A stretch of DNA of 64,000 nucleotides. Source: Actinoalloteichus hoggarensis (GTDB lineage Bacteria > Actinomycetota > Actinomycetes > Mycobacteriales > Pseudonocardiaceae). The stretch spans positions 3,162,001-3,226,000 of the forward strand of contig NZ_CP022521.1 of assembly GCF_002234535.1 (NCBI RefSeq). Reading direction: 5' to 3'. A program made the position numbers and the translations under genes. Shown here piece by piece: positions 19,095-27,293 of the stretch (position 1 is the stretch's first letter; each line of letters begins with the position of its first letter). The notes below the pieces were generated by a model that saw only the letters and a program-made list of their open reading frames with translations, had not been told where the DNA came from and did no database searches.

Positions 19095-19838
19095 CCCTTC
19101 GAGGCGCCGCTTCGGACGCGGATCGGCGCGGTTTCCGCGGTCGCGCCCGCCCCGTCGTGGAACCGGCGGCGCGGCGGCGCCTCGGCCGGTTCGACGTCAG
19201 TAGGGGAGCGGAGCCGGTTCCGCCGAGACCGCTGTCGCCCCGGGTGCCCCAGGGGATGACGTCGTACAGCGTCACGGTGTGGTCGTCGTAGGTGCGGACT
19301 TGTCGCCGGTACGTCGATCTCGACACTGCCTGGTATATCGAGCACCGGACTTGACCCCGAATACCGATCAGACCAAGCGCCTGCGCCGGCACATCAAGAT
19401 CAATGATGCATAATGGCGATTATGCATGAAACATCGCTCTGGCAGGCGTGCGACGAGTGACGCCGGAACGCGGGGAGTCGACGAGTGCAGGGCGCGCCGT
19501 CCGAGCGTGAGATCCCTGCCGCCTGTCCAGGGTGCGTCTTCCGTCGGTTCGACAAGCGGCTCGTCCTGGGGCGACAGCGGCCGAGTCCGGCCGTCTGCGG
19601 TCCGCGGTCGCAGGTCTGCGCGGGCAGCGACCGCTGAGGTGGCCGGCTGGCGGTTCGCCGGTCGAGTCGTCGAACCGGCGTCCTCGGCGTGCTTGATACG
19701 TCACCGTGACGAATCCACGGCGTAGGGCGCGCCGGACCACCTCGTCGCCGATTCGCCCTGTGATCGCCCCGGTGCCCGTCGACAGGCAGCCCGAGTGCGG
19801 ATCTCGAGGAAGGGGACACCAGGTCATGAGGGCGGCGC
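19095..19838. other. 744 bp region with no confirmed gene
   Basis: A minus-strand stretch (about 19215-19345, STYRRQVRTYDDHTVTLYDV then IPWGTRGDSG) has very high third-position G+C and looks like part of a small gene, but no bounded gene or family can be given. The frames at 19400-19915 have low-complexity translations and are rejected. An AT-rich palindrome lies at 19406-19427. Confidence 0.35.
19406..19427. promoter_or_regulatory. AT-rich 9+4+9 palindrome, operator-like
   Basis: ATGCATAAT, four bases (GGCG), then ATTATGCAT: a perfect inverted repeat that is strikingly AT-rich for this genome. The arm length and spacing suit a dimeric repressor. No gene starts within 100 bases, so the target is unknown. 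Confidence 0.5.
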
Positions 19839-20324
19839 TCAACGGTCGCGGCGATACCACCGGACCAGCCATCGTCGGCCGCCCACCATGCGGGGTTCGT
19901 CAGGCCCGTCGACACGGCGGAAGCCTGCCTTCTCCGCCGTGCGTTGCGATGCGTGGTTGTCGACGTGGGTGAACAGTCGGATGGTGCTCACCGGCCATGC
20001 CTCGAGAACGCGGTCGCACAGCTCGCGCAGTGCGCGGCCTGCCACGCCGCGCCCGCGAGCGGCGTGGGCGACCCAGTAGCTCACCGCCGCCTCGTCGCCA
20101 TGACGGACCGCGGCGACCGAGGCCAGGCGTGTCCCGGTGGTCGGATCGACGACCAGGTGTCCCATCGCGTCGTCGTCCTGCCGCTGCCGGGCCAGTGCCG
20201 CGTGGAACTCCTCGACCGTCAGCGACGCGCGCTCGATCGTGAACCGCAGGATCTCCGGGTCGTGCACCTGTTCGACGTACCACTCGGCGTCGTCCTCGGA
20301 GACCGCGCGCAGTGCGACGTCCAC
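19839..20324 (-). CDS. GNAT family N-acetyltransferase (RimJ/RimL type)
   Basis: The GTG at 20324, preceded by GGGAGGG, gives 161 residues. The acetyl-CoA motif A is ARGRGVAGRALRELCDRVLE (about 88-107) and motif B is LFTHVDNHASQRTAEKAGF. The N-terminal strand VALRAVSEDDAEWYVEQVHD fits RimJ/RimL-like enzymes that acetylate a primary amine of a protein or small molecule. The longer frame to 20393 lacks homology. An AT-rich palindrome lies about 130 bp upstream at 20454-20467. Confidence 0.85.
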   Translation of the reverse strand: MDVALRAVSEDDAEWYVEQVHDPEILRFTIERASLTVEEFHAALARQRQDDDAMGHLVVDPTTGTRLASVAAVRHGDEAAVSYWVAHAARGRGVAGRALRELCDRVLEAWPVSTIRLFTHVDNHASQRTAEKAGFRRVDGPDEPRMVGGRRWLVRWYRRDR

Positions 20325-20453
20325 ATGTCCCTCCCTCGCGATGGAGCCCGCACCCGTACGGACCACTCGGCCGGAAAGACTGCCACGCGGCATCGTCGAC
20401 GACCGTGGTTTCCGCCCCGATCGGCCGCTGACCAGCGGCGCGCCAAACGGCCG

Positions 20454-20467
20454 ATAATGTACATTAT
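20454..20467. promoter_or_regulatory. Perfect 14-bp palindrome ATAATGTACATTAT
   Basis: A perfect AT-rich dyad upstream of the acetyltransferase gene, and the second such dyad flanking that gene. On the minus strand it overlaps a plausible -10 hexamer (CATTAT). It resembles MarR- or TetR-type operators. Confidence 0.5.
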
Positions 20468-21590
20468 GTTAAGTAGGAGTTCGGGGCGTTCTCCCCCCGA
20501 ACTCGGCGACGGCCGGCGATCGTCACCGCGGCGGCGGTCCCGCTCGGCTCGCGTCTCTCCGCGTGCGGCGTCGGTGAGACCGTTGAGTGCGCGACGGGTC
20601 GTCGTGCGCCGCGCGGTCGGCCTCGAACGTCGTCGTGCTCGGGCGGCCGGGCGACTGTCCTCGACGTCGGCGCCTTGGCATGGCGCATGCTCTGTGGCGG
20701 ACGAATCGGGGTACGCGGCTCGCTCCTCGTCGGTCCAACCGATCTCCGCGCACCGGGAAGCGAGACGAGAAGCCCTTGACGTCGCGTCGTTCGCGTGAGG
20801 AAGTTGGTTCTCGCGGCGGCGGGATTGTCGTGCCTCGGTGCGACGCCCGGACTCCTGGCCGTGCCATTCAGGCTCGTCCGCTGTGAGGCGTCGGCTCGAG
20901 GATTCGGCGATGGTCTGGTGATCGACTCGCTATACCGTGGTTCGGTTGGCGCGAGGGATGGTTCTCGCGCGAACGGCGCGGTGTGTGGGAAGGCGGATCG
21001 CCACGGCACGTGATGGTCTCGGGGTCGGTCGTCTTCCGTCCGTCCGCGCCGCTCTCCCCCGTGTCGGCGCCACTCTGGTGTCGGTCGACCGTTGCGCTGT
21101 TCAGGGTGTCATCGTCGGCTGGCGGCGGTGCGGCTTGACCGAGCTCCCCGGTCGGCATCGCGGTAGGTCGATCGTCGGGAGAGTCCTCTTCGGTCGAATC
21201 GATTTCGATCGACGCGTCACTCCGAATGCAGTAGTCGCATGCGCACTCTCGTGGTGGCTGTAACGACTCTGGCTAAAGGTTGAACGGTTTGTGAATTGTC
21301 TGCGCCACTATTGTGCCCGTTGTCTGCGGCGATGCGCCCGGGAGCGGGTTCCCGGCCCGTGCGGCCTGACAGGGAGACGTCGCACGCCCGACGGCGTGTT
21401 GGACCGTCCATGGGGAAACGCCGAATCTCGGCATGTCCGACGGCTCGACGCCGGACGGCGGCACTCGCCCGGGCAGCTGCGGCGAACCTCTCCCCCGTCG
21501 CACCGTCCACGCCCGGCGCGACGACGGCGGACATCCCGCCGCGCTCCCCGTCATCCACTTCCGAGGACTCCGGGCGGCGAGACACGCCGA
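20468..21590. other. 1.1 kb without an identifiable gene
   Basis: Frames here give Arg/Ser/Pro-rich translations without recognisable domains. One plus-strand stretch from a GTG at 20795 (VRKLVLAAAGLSCLGATPGL) looks like a signal peptide, but what follows decays into random sequence and ends after 72 codons, so it may be a fossil. G+C falls locally around 21180-21310. Nothing else is supported. Confidence 0.3.
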
Positions 21591-21770
21591 ACGGGCCGCG
21601 GATCCGGCAGACCTGTGGCGCATCGCGGCGGTGCTGCTGCCGCCGGAGGTCGTCGACTTCATCGCGGGCGGCAGCGGAGACGAAGCACGCCGGCGACCGA
21701 CCGCGCGACTCTGGACGCGACCCGACTGGTCATCCCCCGGGTGTTCGCGGGCGTCGAGGCGAACCCGAGG
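21591..21770 (+). pseudogene. Fragment of an FMN-dependent alpha-hydroxy-acid oxidase
   Basis: One frame reads RAADPADLWRIAAVLLPPEV then VDFIAGGSGDE. After a frame change near 21690 it continues as TDRATLDATRLVIPRVFAGV then EANPR. The two pieces in order match the N-terminal 60 residues of FMN alpha-hydroxy-acid oxidases, whose hallmark is P-x-x-x-DF-x-x-GG-x-x-DE followed by N-R-x-A-L-D and P-R-V-L. Members include lactate oxidase, glycolate oxidase and the hydroxymandelate oxidase of 4-hydroxyphenylglycine synthesis. The barrel that would follow is missing, and the match stops at 21770 where an MbtH-like match begins on the other strand. Confidence 0.6.
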
Positions 21771-21772
21771 AC

Positions 21773-21841
21773 GTACTGCTCTTCGTCGTTGATCACGACA
21801 TCGAATTCTCCGGTGTCCTCGCCGGTTTCCGGAATCGTGGT
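21773..21841 (-). pseudogene. Fragment of an MbtH-like protein
   Basis: The minus strand reads TTIPETGEDTGEFDVVINDE followed by EQY. This matches the first strands of MbtH-like proteins (E-D-T-x-x-Y-x-V-V-V-N-x-E-E-Q-Y-S-I-W), small activators of NRPS adenylation domains. The conserved S-[IL]-W-P that should follow is absent; the homology stops at 21773, exactly where the oxidase fragment on the opposite strand ends. Only about 23 residues match, so the family call is moderate. Confidence 0.45.
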
Positions 21842-21983
21842 TCCCTTTCGATGGTGGATGGTTTCTTCGGGCCATGATAGCGGTGGATCTCTTCTTCTCG
21901 TTATCGTTGCCAGGGGGTTTCTTCTCGTGGTTGTTCTCAGCGGCGCTGCTCGCCCGTGGGTGGGGCGTTTCGGGTTTTCCCGG

Positions 21984-22200
21984 ATGCGGGGCTGGGGCGA
22001 GCTGGTGATCACGGCGGGGGTGGACGGTCTGGGCAGCGGCCTGTTTCTTCCGTTCACCATTCCGTGCTTTCTGGCGGTCGCCGATCCGGTGCGGCCGTGG
22101 GCGCGGCGTTGCGGCCGCGTCGGCGGGGCTCCCGCCGGTGTCCTGACGGGTCCGCTGGTCGATCGGCACGGGGCGAAGGCGCGGGTGTCGGCGGGCAGGC
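21984..22200 (+). pseudogene. N-terminal fragment of an MFS transporter
   Basis: From the ATG at 21984 the frame reads MRGWGELVITAGVDGLGSGL then FLPFTIPCFLAVADP, the first transmembrane helix of actinobacterial MFS exporters. A short scrambled stretch follows, then PAGVLTGPLVDRHGAKA, the second helix and motif A loop (G-P-L-x-D-R-x-G-x-R/K). The remaining helices are missing. A small frame change lies between the two parts. Confidence 0.55.
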
Positions 22201-22433
22201 GGTCGGCGGTGGCGGCTGGGAGGTCGCCGTCGAGTTCGCCCGCGAACTCGACCACGCCGAGTCGGTCCTGCGGGACCACGTTGCCGCGGCGGCTTACCGA
22301 ACTGGGACCTCTGGCGGCGTCGCCTACGCCGCCGCCTGTTCTACGGGGCGTTCCTCGCCGCCGTCGACCGACGTGTCCCCGCGACGTGCAAGGCGGGCCA
22401 AGGGCCTGAGCGCGGCGATGGTCGAGCATGCCC

Positions 22434-22797
22434 GGTCTCGGGTGGGCGGGGTACGCCGTCGCGCTGGGCGGCGTCCTGATCGGCGACGTCGGGGTGAACC
22501 CGCACGATGACCGGATGCCAGGCCGAGACCGGCTTCACCTTGGCCTCGGCGTTCCACGGCCGCGGCCAAGTCACCAAGGCCGTCGGTCTGATTCTGGAAC
22601 ACCTGTTCGTCCTCCGCGGTCCGCGCCGGGTGTCGGCGGAGTGCGATCCCCGGAACATCGACTCCGCGCGGCTGCTCGAGCGTCTGGGATCCCGCCGCGG
22701 CGGGGGTGCGCCGGGCCAACACGTGGCTGCGGGCGAGTGGGCCGACGATCTGCTGTTCGGGTCGACGGCGGTCGACTACCGCCCCGCACGGGGATGA
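22434..22797 (+). pseudogene. Frameshifted, 5'-truncated GNAT acetyltransferase (RimJ/RimL type)
   Basis: The first part reads GYAVALGGVLIGDVGVNPHD. After a single-base frame change near 22515 the second part reads AETGFTLASAFHGRGQVTKA then VGLILEHLF and RRVSAECDPRNIDSARLLER. It ends GEWADDLLFGSTAVDY at 22797. These are in order the central strands, the acetyl-CoA site and the C-terminus of RimJ/RimL-type acetyltransferases. About 70 N-terminal residues are absent. Confidence 0.65.
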
Positions 22798-23114
22798 TCA
22801 GGCGGCGATCGCCACGATGCCGCCACTCGAGCCGACGAGCGGAGGGGCGCTGCCGATCTCGCGGAGCGTGTGGTGACGCCGCGGCGGAGGGACTCCGGTC
22901 ATACACACCGCGCCGAGGTCGGGGACCGGCGGCGTGGCGTGTGTGACCAGTGTGAGAGCGGGCGGTGGCTCGTCGCCGTACACGAGGACGACCAGGGTGG
23001 ACACGTCGCAGCCGCTCATCGGCATCCGCATGTCCGCGTCGGGGGCGTGCAGGCGGGACGTGGCCGTCGGGCACGGCCCCGGTCTCCCTCGGCACCGTGC
23101 CCGACGTGCCGAGG
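22798..23114. other. 317 bp intergenic region, nothing recognised
   Basis: It lies between the acetyltransferase remnant and the stop of the NmrA-like gene. Frames on both strands have no domain and poor codon bias. Confidence 0.3.
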
Positions 23115-23984
23115 TCAGCCGGGGTCCTTCTCGCTCGCGCGCCAGGCGCCTGCCGCGGCCGCGGCGGTGACGTAGTCGGTGAAGTCGCGCGGTTCCCGCC
23201 CGAGCGCTCGACGGACACCGTCGGAGACACGGGCTTCCAACCCGTCGCGGATGGGCAGCAGGGCGGAGGCCCAGATCTCGGCCTCGGCGGCGGGGGCGCC
23301 CTGCTCGACGAGTTCGGCGATGAAGTTCTCCACGGTCACCGGGACGTGACGGGCCTGGTGGCCGGTGACCGCGCTGATCTCGGCCAACGCCTCGGCGATG
23401 GTCAGCGGACGAGGACCTGACAGTTCGTAGGTCTGTCCGATGTGGGTGCGGTCGTCGGTGGTGAGGGCGGCGACGGCGATCTCGGCGATGTCCTCGACGT
23501 CGATGAACGTCGCGGCCCCGTCGGCGGTGGGCAGTCTGAGCTCTCCCCGCAGGATCGGGCTCAGGAAGGGTTCGGCGCTGAAGTTCTGTGCGAACCAGCC
23601 GGGGCGCAGGATCGTCCAGTCGGCGGAAGAGGCACGCAGCGCCGCCTCTCCCGCGAGATGTCCTTCGCCCGCGAGGTCCTCGGTTCCGAAGTAGCCGACG
23701 GTGTCGACTCCCCGGCTGGAGAGCAGCACGAGGCGGGTCACGCCGAGGTCGACGGCACGGCGCACCAGAGCACCGGTGCGGTTCGCGCTGTCCAGGGGGA
23801 CGATGTAGGCGGCGGCCACGCCGGTGAGCGCGGCGTTCCAGGTCGTCTCGTCGAGCCAGTCGAAACGCGTCGCGCCGGATCTCGACGCGACGCGGACGGG
23901 AGTGCCGTTCGCCTGGAGCCGGGCGGTCACTCGTCGGCCGGTCTTGCCGGTTCCGCCGATCACCAGGACGGGGTCGTGTGTCAT
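23115..23984 (-). CDS. NmrA-like NAD(P)-binding oxidoreductase (atypical SDR)
   Basis: The ATG at 23984 gives 289 residues. The dinucleotide-binding turn is VIGGTGKTGRRV (about 7-18), followed by VRVASRSG with an Arg positioned to prefer NADP(H). The family stretches LVLLSSRGVDTVGYFG and WTILRPGWFAQNFS also fit NmrA/HSCARG-like proteins. Some are redox sensors, others quinone or carbonyl reductases. The catalytic Tyr-x-x-x-Lys of classical SDRs is absent. An AraC regulator lies 86 bp upstream on the same strand. Confidence 0.88.
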   Translation of the reverse strand: MTHDPVLVIGGTGKTGRRVTARLQANGTPVRVASRSGATRFDWLDETTWNAALTGVAAAYIVPLDSANRTGALVRRAVDLGVTRLVLLSSRGVDTVGYFGTEDLAGEGHLAGEAALRASSADWTILRPGWFAQNFSAEPFLSPILRGELRLPTADGAATFIDVEDIAEIAVAALTTDDRTHIGQTYELSGPRPLTIAEALAEISAVTGHQARHVPVTVENFIAELVEQGAPAAEAEIWASALLPIRDGLEARVSDGVRRALGREPRDFTDYVTAAAAAGAWRASEKDPG

Positions 23985-24070
23985 GTCCCGAGCCTGCGAC
24001 GTAGGAGGCTCGACGGCCATGGGCGAGACTCTCGGCGGCATGGGTGTTCGTCTCCCGACGGCGGCGGCGA

Positions 24071-25054
24071 CTAGGGCACGGTCGCCGGACAGGTCCGGTC
24101 GCACGCCTGCTCCCCCGTGGCGGCTTCTTGGCAGCGGGGTTCGGGTGCCGAGTCGCGGTGACCGGCGCGATAGGCGCTGGGCGTGATACCTCGGACACGG
24201 GTGAACGCCGTGCTGAAGGCGAAGGGGTCGGTGTAGCCGACTCGCCGTGCCACGGCGGCGATGGTGAGCTCGGGTGTGGCGAGCAGCTCGGCGGCCAGGG
24301 CCATCCGCCACGTGGTCAGGTAGGTCGACGGTGGTTCGCCGACCAGGGCGGTGAATCTTCTGGCGAAGGCGGCACGGGACACGGCTGCCTCCGCGGCCAT
24401 CGTGGCGACGGTCCAGTGGCGAGCAGGCTCGGCGTGGACGGCACGCAGCACGGTGCCGACCACGGGATCGCCGAGTGCGTGGTACCAGGCTGGTAGATGA
24501 GCCTCGGGGCGGCTGAACCAGGCGTGGAGGGTGCAGGCGAGCAGCCAGTCCAGGAGGCGGTCCAGCACGATCTGACGGTCAGTGCCGTGGGCGGCGACTT
24601 CGGCGGCGAGGTAGTCCAGGACGGCGTCGCACGCCTCGTCCCCGGGGACGGTCAACACCGGTGGCAGTGCGTCGGGGAGTCGCCGTCCGACGTCCGCGCC
24701 TGCCCGGTACGCGCCGACGATCAGGGTGGCGGGGCCGGCGGGTGCGGGGTCGCCTGCGGCGTCGAGGCCGTCCGTGGACCTGGTGTGCGGCGTCTGGCAC
24801 GGTCCGTCGGAGTCGGGAAGCTCGTCGACGACGCGGAACGGCTTCGGGCCGAGGATGACGGCGGTGTCGCCGTGGCGTAACGGCAGGGGTGCTCCGTCGG
24901 AGGGGATGATCCAGCCGTCGCCATGCGCCATCGTGCACAGGGTCAGGGCGGCACCGTCGGCGAATCGCAGCGACCAGGGCGCGGTGAGAGTCGTTCGGTG
25001 GAACAGTGCTCCGTCGGCTCGGACGCCGCGCAGGAGGTCGGTCAGCGCGTCCAT
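24071..25054 (-). CDS. AraC family transcriptional regulator (cupin N-domain)
   Basis: The 327-residue protein has an N-terminal cupin_6-type ligand domain (about 1-190: LTLCTMAHGDGWII, LRHGDTAVILGPKPFRV). The C-terminal AraC module (about 205-300) contains WTVATMAAEAAVSRAAFARR (helix-turn-helix 1) and LTIAAVARRVGYTDPFAFST (helix-turn-helix 2). It lies directly upstream of the NmrA-like oxidoreductase, a common pairing in actinomycetes in which the regulator controls the reductase. The residues after about 305 are non-conserved. Confidence 0.9.
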   Translation of the reverse strand: MDALTDLLRGVRADGALFHRTTLTAPWSLRFADGAALTLCTMAHGDGWIIPSDGAPLPLRHGDTAVILGPKPFRVVDELPDSDGPCQTPHTRSTDGLDAAGDPAPAGPATLIVGAYRAGADVGRRLPDALPPVLTVPGDEACDAVLDYLAAEVAAHGTDRQIVLDRLLDWLLACTLHAWFSRPEAHLPAWYHALGDPVVGTVLRAVHAEPARHWTVATMAAEAAVSRAAFARRFTALVGEPPSTYLTTWRMALAAELLATPELTIAAVARRVGYTDPFAFSTAFTRVRGITPSAYRAGHRDSAPEPRCQEAATGEQACDRTCPATVP

Positions 25055-25190
25055 GCCTCGACAGTAGTCGGGCCGTTCGGGGTGGCGTCGGGACCGGCGG
25101 GTGGGCCTGTGTCGGTCGAGTGCGGGCGGTGTCCGTCCGCCCTCGGCCGAAGTCGCGAGGGCGGACGGGGACGAGCCGTGCCGTGTTCGC

Positions 25191-26099
25191 TCAGCCTGTC
25201 GCGCTGCCTCGCTTGATCAGCTCGAACAGCCCGGAGACGTCGCCCTGGCCGTGGCCGTCGGCGACCCGGCGCCGCATGAGGTCGTACAGCGGGGCGAGGA
25301 GTTCCACGTCGACGCCTTGGTCACGGCCCGCCTGGGCGAGGTTGGCGAGGCCGGTGGCCTGCATGGCCAGGGGGCTGACGACGTCGCTGTCGTGGTCGCC
25401 GCTGTCGATCTTGTGCGCGTAGAAGTCCACGCTGCTCGCCATGTCGGTGAGCCACCGGCTCAGCAGCGGGGCGAGGCTCGCCGCCGAGACGCCCTCGGAG
25501 TCGACGAGGGCGAAGGCCTGGAGGATGCCCGCGAACATGCCGTACATGCCGGTGAGCAGGGCGAGGTCGTGGAGAGCCGCCGAGCCCGGGTCCTCGCCCA
25601 GGTGATGCACCTCGCCGAGGACGCCGAGCGTGGCGCGGTGGGCCGCCAGGACGTCCCGCGGACCGCTGTAGAGCAGGAACGCCGCCGGGGTGGCCACCAT
25701 CGGTGGTACGGCCATGATCCCGCCGTCGAGGTAGGCGATGTCGTGCTTCGCCGCCCAGGCGGCGGTGTCGCGGGCTTGGGTGGGCAGGCCGTTGGTGAGG
25801 TTGACCAGGGTGCGGCCCGCGAGGGTGTCGGTGGCCGCGTCGTCGAGGATCTCGTGCAGGGCCGGGTAGTCCAGGACGCAGGCGATCACCAGTTCGGAGG
25901 CCGCGACGGCGTCGGCCGCCGAGCCGGCCCGGAGTGCGCCGCGCGCGACGAGGGCCTCGACCTTGGCGGGTGAGCGGTTCCACACCGTCGTCGGGTGGCC
26001 TGCGGCCAGGAACGCGGCGGCCAGCGCGGTGCCCATCGCGCCGAGGCCGATGATCGTGACAGGGGCGGGTCGAGTCGTCGAGTCGACGTGTTCAGGCAC
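25191..26099 (-). CDS. Imine-reductase-like NAD(P)-dependent oxidoreductase (6PGDH superfamily)
   Basis: The GTG at 26099, four bases after GGAGA, gives 302 residues; an in-frame GTG at 26117 is the alternative. The Rossmann motif is IIGLGAMGTALAAAFLAAGH followed by TTVWNRSPAK, the fingerprint of the imine reductase / beta-hydroxyacid dehydrogenase group. The central helix (LLTGMYGMFAGILQAFALV) lines the dimer active site. Members reduce cyclic imines with NADPH, but natural substrates are rarely known. It diverges from a TetR gene whose operators lie at 26515-26569. A paralogue sits at 39427-40326. Confidence 0.87.
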   Translation of the reverse strand: MPEHVDSTTRPAPVTIIGLGAMGTALAAAFLAAGHPTTVWNRSPAKVEALVARGALRAGSAADAVAASELVIACVLDYPALHEILDDAATDTLAGRTLVNLTNGLPTQARDTAAWAAKHDIAYLDGGIMAVPPMVATPAAFLLYSGPRDVLAAHRATLGVLGEVHHLGEDPGSAALHDLALLTGMYGMFAGILQAFALVDSEGVSAASLAPLLSRWLTDMASSVDFYAHKIDSGDHDSDVVSPLAMQATGLANLAQAGRDQGVDVELLAPLYDLMRRRVADGHGQGDVSGLFELIKRGSATG

Positions 26100-26117
26100 G
26101 GGTTCTCCAGTCGTCAC

Positions 26118-26514
26118 TACAGGTCAGGGGTGTTCTGGACGTGAATCCGTCCGCCCTGTGAGCCTCGTGCGGACCGGGCCTGCGGACAAGTAGGCACTCA
26201 TTAGTGGGGTACGCACCGGAAGGTGCGGATCGAGCGTGTGGACCCGTCGGAGGGCACGCGATCCGTTCACCGGGCGCCCGTAGGCGGTCACCGCATACCG
26301 GAGGGACAAGCGGATCGCGGCCTCGGTCTGGCCCTCGCACCCCGCGCCTAGGGCGGTGCGCGGCGGGCCCGACCGCGGTCCGTGTCCGAGAGGGCGTCGT
26401 GAGCCGCAGGCCGCCCGCTTGCGGCTCACGGTCTCGCCCGGCCCGCGCGGCGCCCCGACCGCCGGGCGCGCCGGAACTCTCGCCGATCGGTGCTGGTCAG
26501 GTCTGCCTCGTCGA
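26118..26514. other. Intergenic region between the imine-reductase-like gene and the TetR operators
   Basis: About 400 bp with no supported gene; frames are Arg/Gly/Pro-rich shadows. It should hold the promoter of the reductase, but no clear -35/-10 pair was found. Confidence 0.3.
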
Positions 26515-26569
26515 TCCGGAACGGATGTTCCGGAAAATGATTCGTCTATCCGGAACAGATGTTCCGGAT
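26515..26569. promoter_or_regulatory. Two tandem TetR-type operators and leaderless promoter of the TetR gene
   Basis: Site 1 (26515-26534) is TCCGGAAC-GGAT-GTTCCGGA; site 2 (26548-26569) is ATCCGGAAC-AGAT-GTTCCGGAT. Both are perfect inverted repeats with a four-base spacer and their centres are 34 bp apart. TAGGGT follows site 2 and lies eight bases before the ATG of the regulator, so bound protein would cover the -35 region. Confidence 0.75.
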
Positions 26570-26586
26570 CGGGTAGGGTGCCGCCG

Positions 26587-27192
26587 ATGTCCGCGACACC
26601 ACGACGGCGACGGTCCGACGCCGCGCGCAACCGCGCCGCGTTACTCACCGCCGCCAGGGAGGCCTTCGCCGCTCGCGGTCTCGCGGTCGACGTGCGGGAG
26701 GTCGCCCGGCGGGCGGGTGTCGGCATCGCGACCCTCTACCGGCACTTCCCCACCAAGGACGACCTGGTGGCGGCGACGTTGGAGAAGGACCTCACCGAGT
26801 GGTCGGAGGCCGCGGCCGTCGCGGTGGCCACGGAGGACGCCTGGTTCGGTCTGACGTTGATCATCGAGCAGACCCTGGCCGTCATGGCCCGACATCGGGC
26901 CGTCCTGGACGGCTTGTCGGAGCCGCGCGGCGCCCCGCCGATTCTGGTGAACTGTCTCATGACGCTGCGCGGAATGCTGGACGGTCTGGTCGCCCGCGCC
27001 CATCGGCAGGGCACTCTGCGGCTGGATGTCTCCGCCGTCGACGTGGGCCTGCTGATCCTGGCTCTCGGCCGGGTGGTGCGGCTCTCCGCCGTGCCGGGCG
27101 GCGCCGCCGAGGGCACGGCCGCCAACGCCGTGTGGCGCAGGCACACCGGGTTCGTCCTGGACGGCCTGCACACCCACGCGGTCCGTGAATGA
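26587..27192 (+). CDS. TetR/AcrR family transcriptional regulator
   Basis: The ATG at 26587 gives 201 residues; the longer open frame upstream reads through the operators and is rejected. The DNA-binding domain is classical: RNRAALLTAAREAFAARGLA, then VDVREVARRAGVGIATLYRH (recognition helix) and FPTKDDLVAATLEKDL. The C-terminal domain (about 75-200) fits the SCO1712/TetR_C_33 group. It is expected to repress itself and possibly the divergent imine-reductase-like gene through the two palindromes directly upstream. Confidence 0.9.
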   Translation: MSATPRRRRSDAARNRAALLTAAREAFAARGLAVDVREVARRAGVGIATLYRHFPTKDDLVAATLEKDLTEWSEAAAVAVATEDAWFGLTLIIEQTLAVMARHRAVLDGLSEPRGAPPILVNCLMTLRGMLDGLVARAHRQGTLRLDVSAVDVGLLILALGRVVRLSAVPGGAAEGTAANAVWRRHTGFVLDGLHTHAVRE

Positions 27193-27293
27193 CGGGTGTG
27201 CATCGTCCCGGGATGCTCGACGGGCACGTCGCGGGACGAGGGCGGGCCGGGCTCGCCGGCGGCCGTTCCTCGCACCGGGCGGGCGGGTCGCGA

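Noticed and set aside
19400-19915. Two overlapping minus-strand frames between the palindrome and the acetyltransferase
   Set aside because: Their translations lack domains and overlap the real acetyltransferase gene out of frame.
20795-21013. A 72-codon frame with a signal-peptide-like start
   Set aside because: No ribosome-binding site, and the sequence after the hydrophobic stretch has no coding bias; kept only as a note on a possible fossil.
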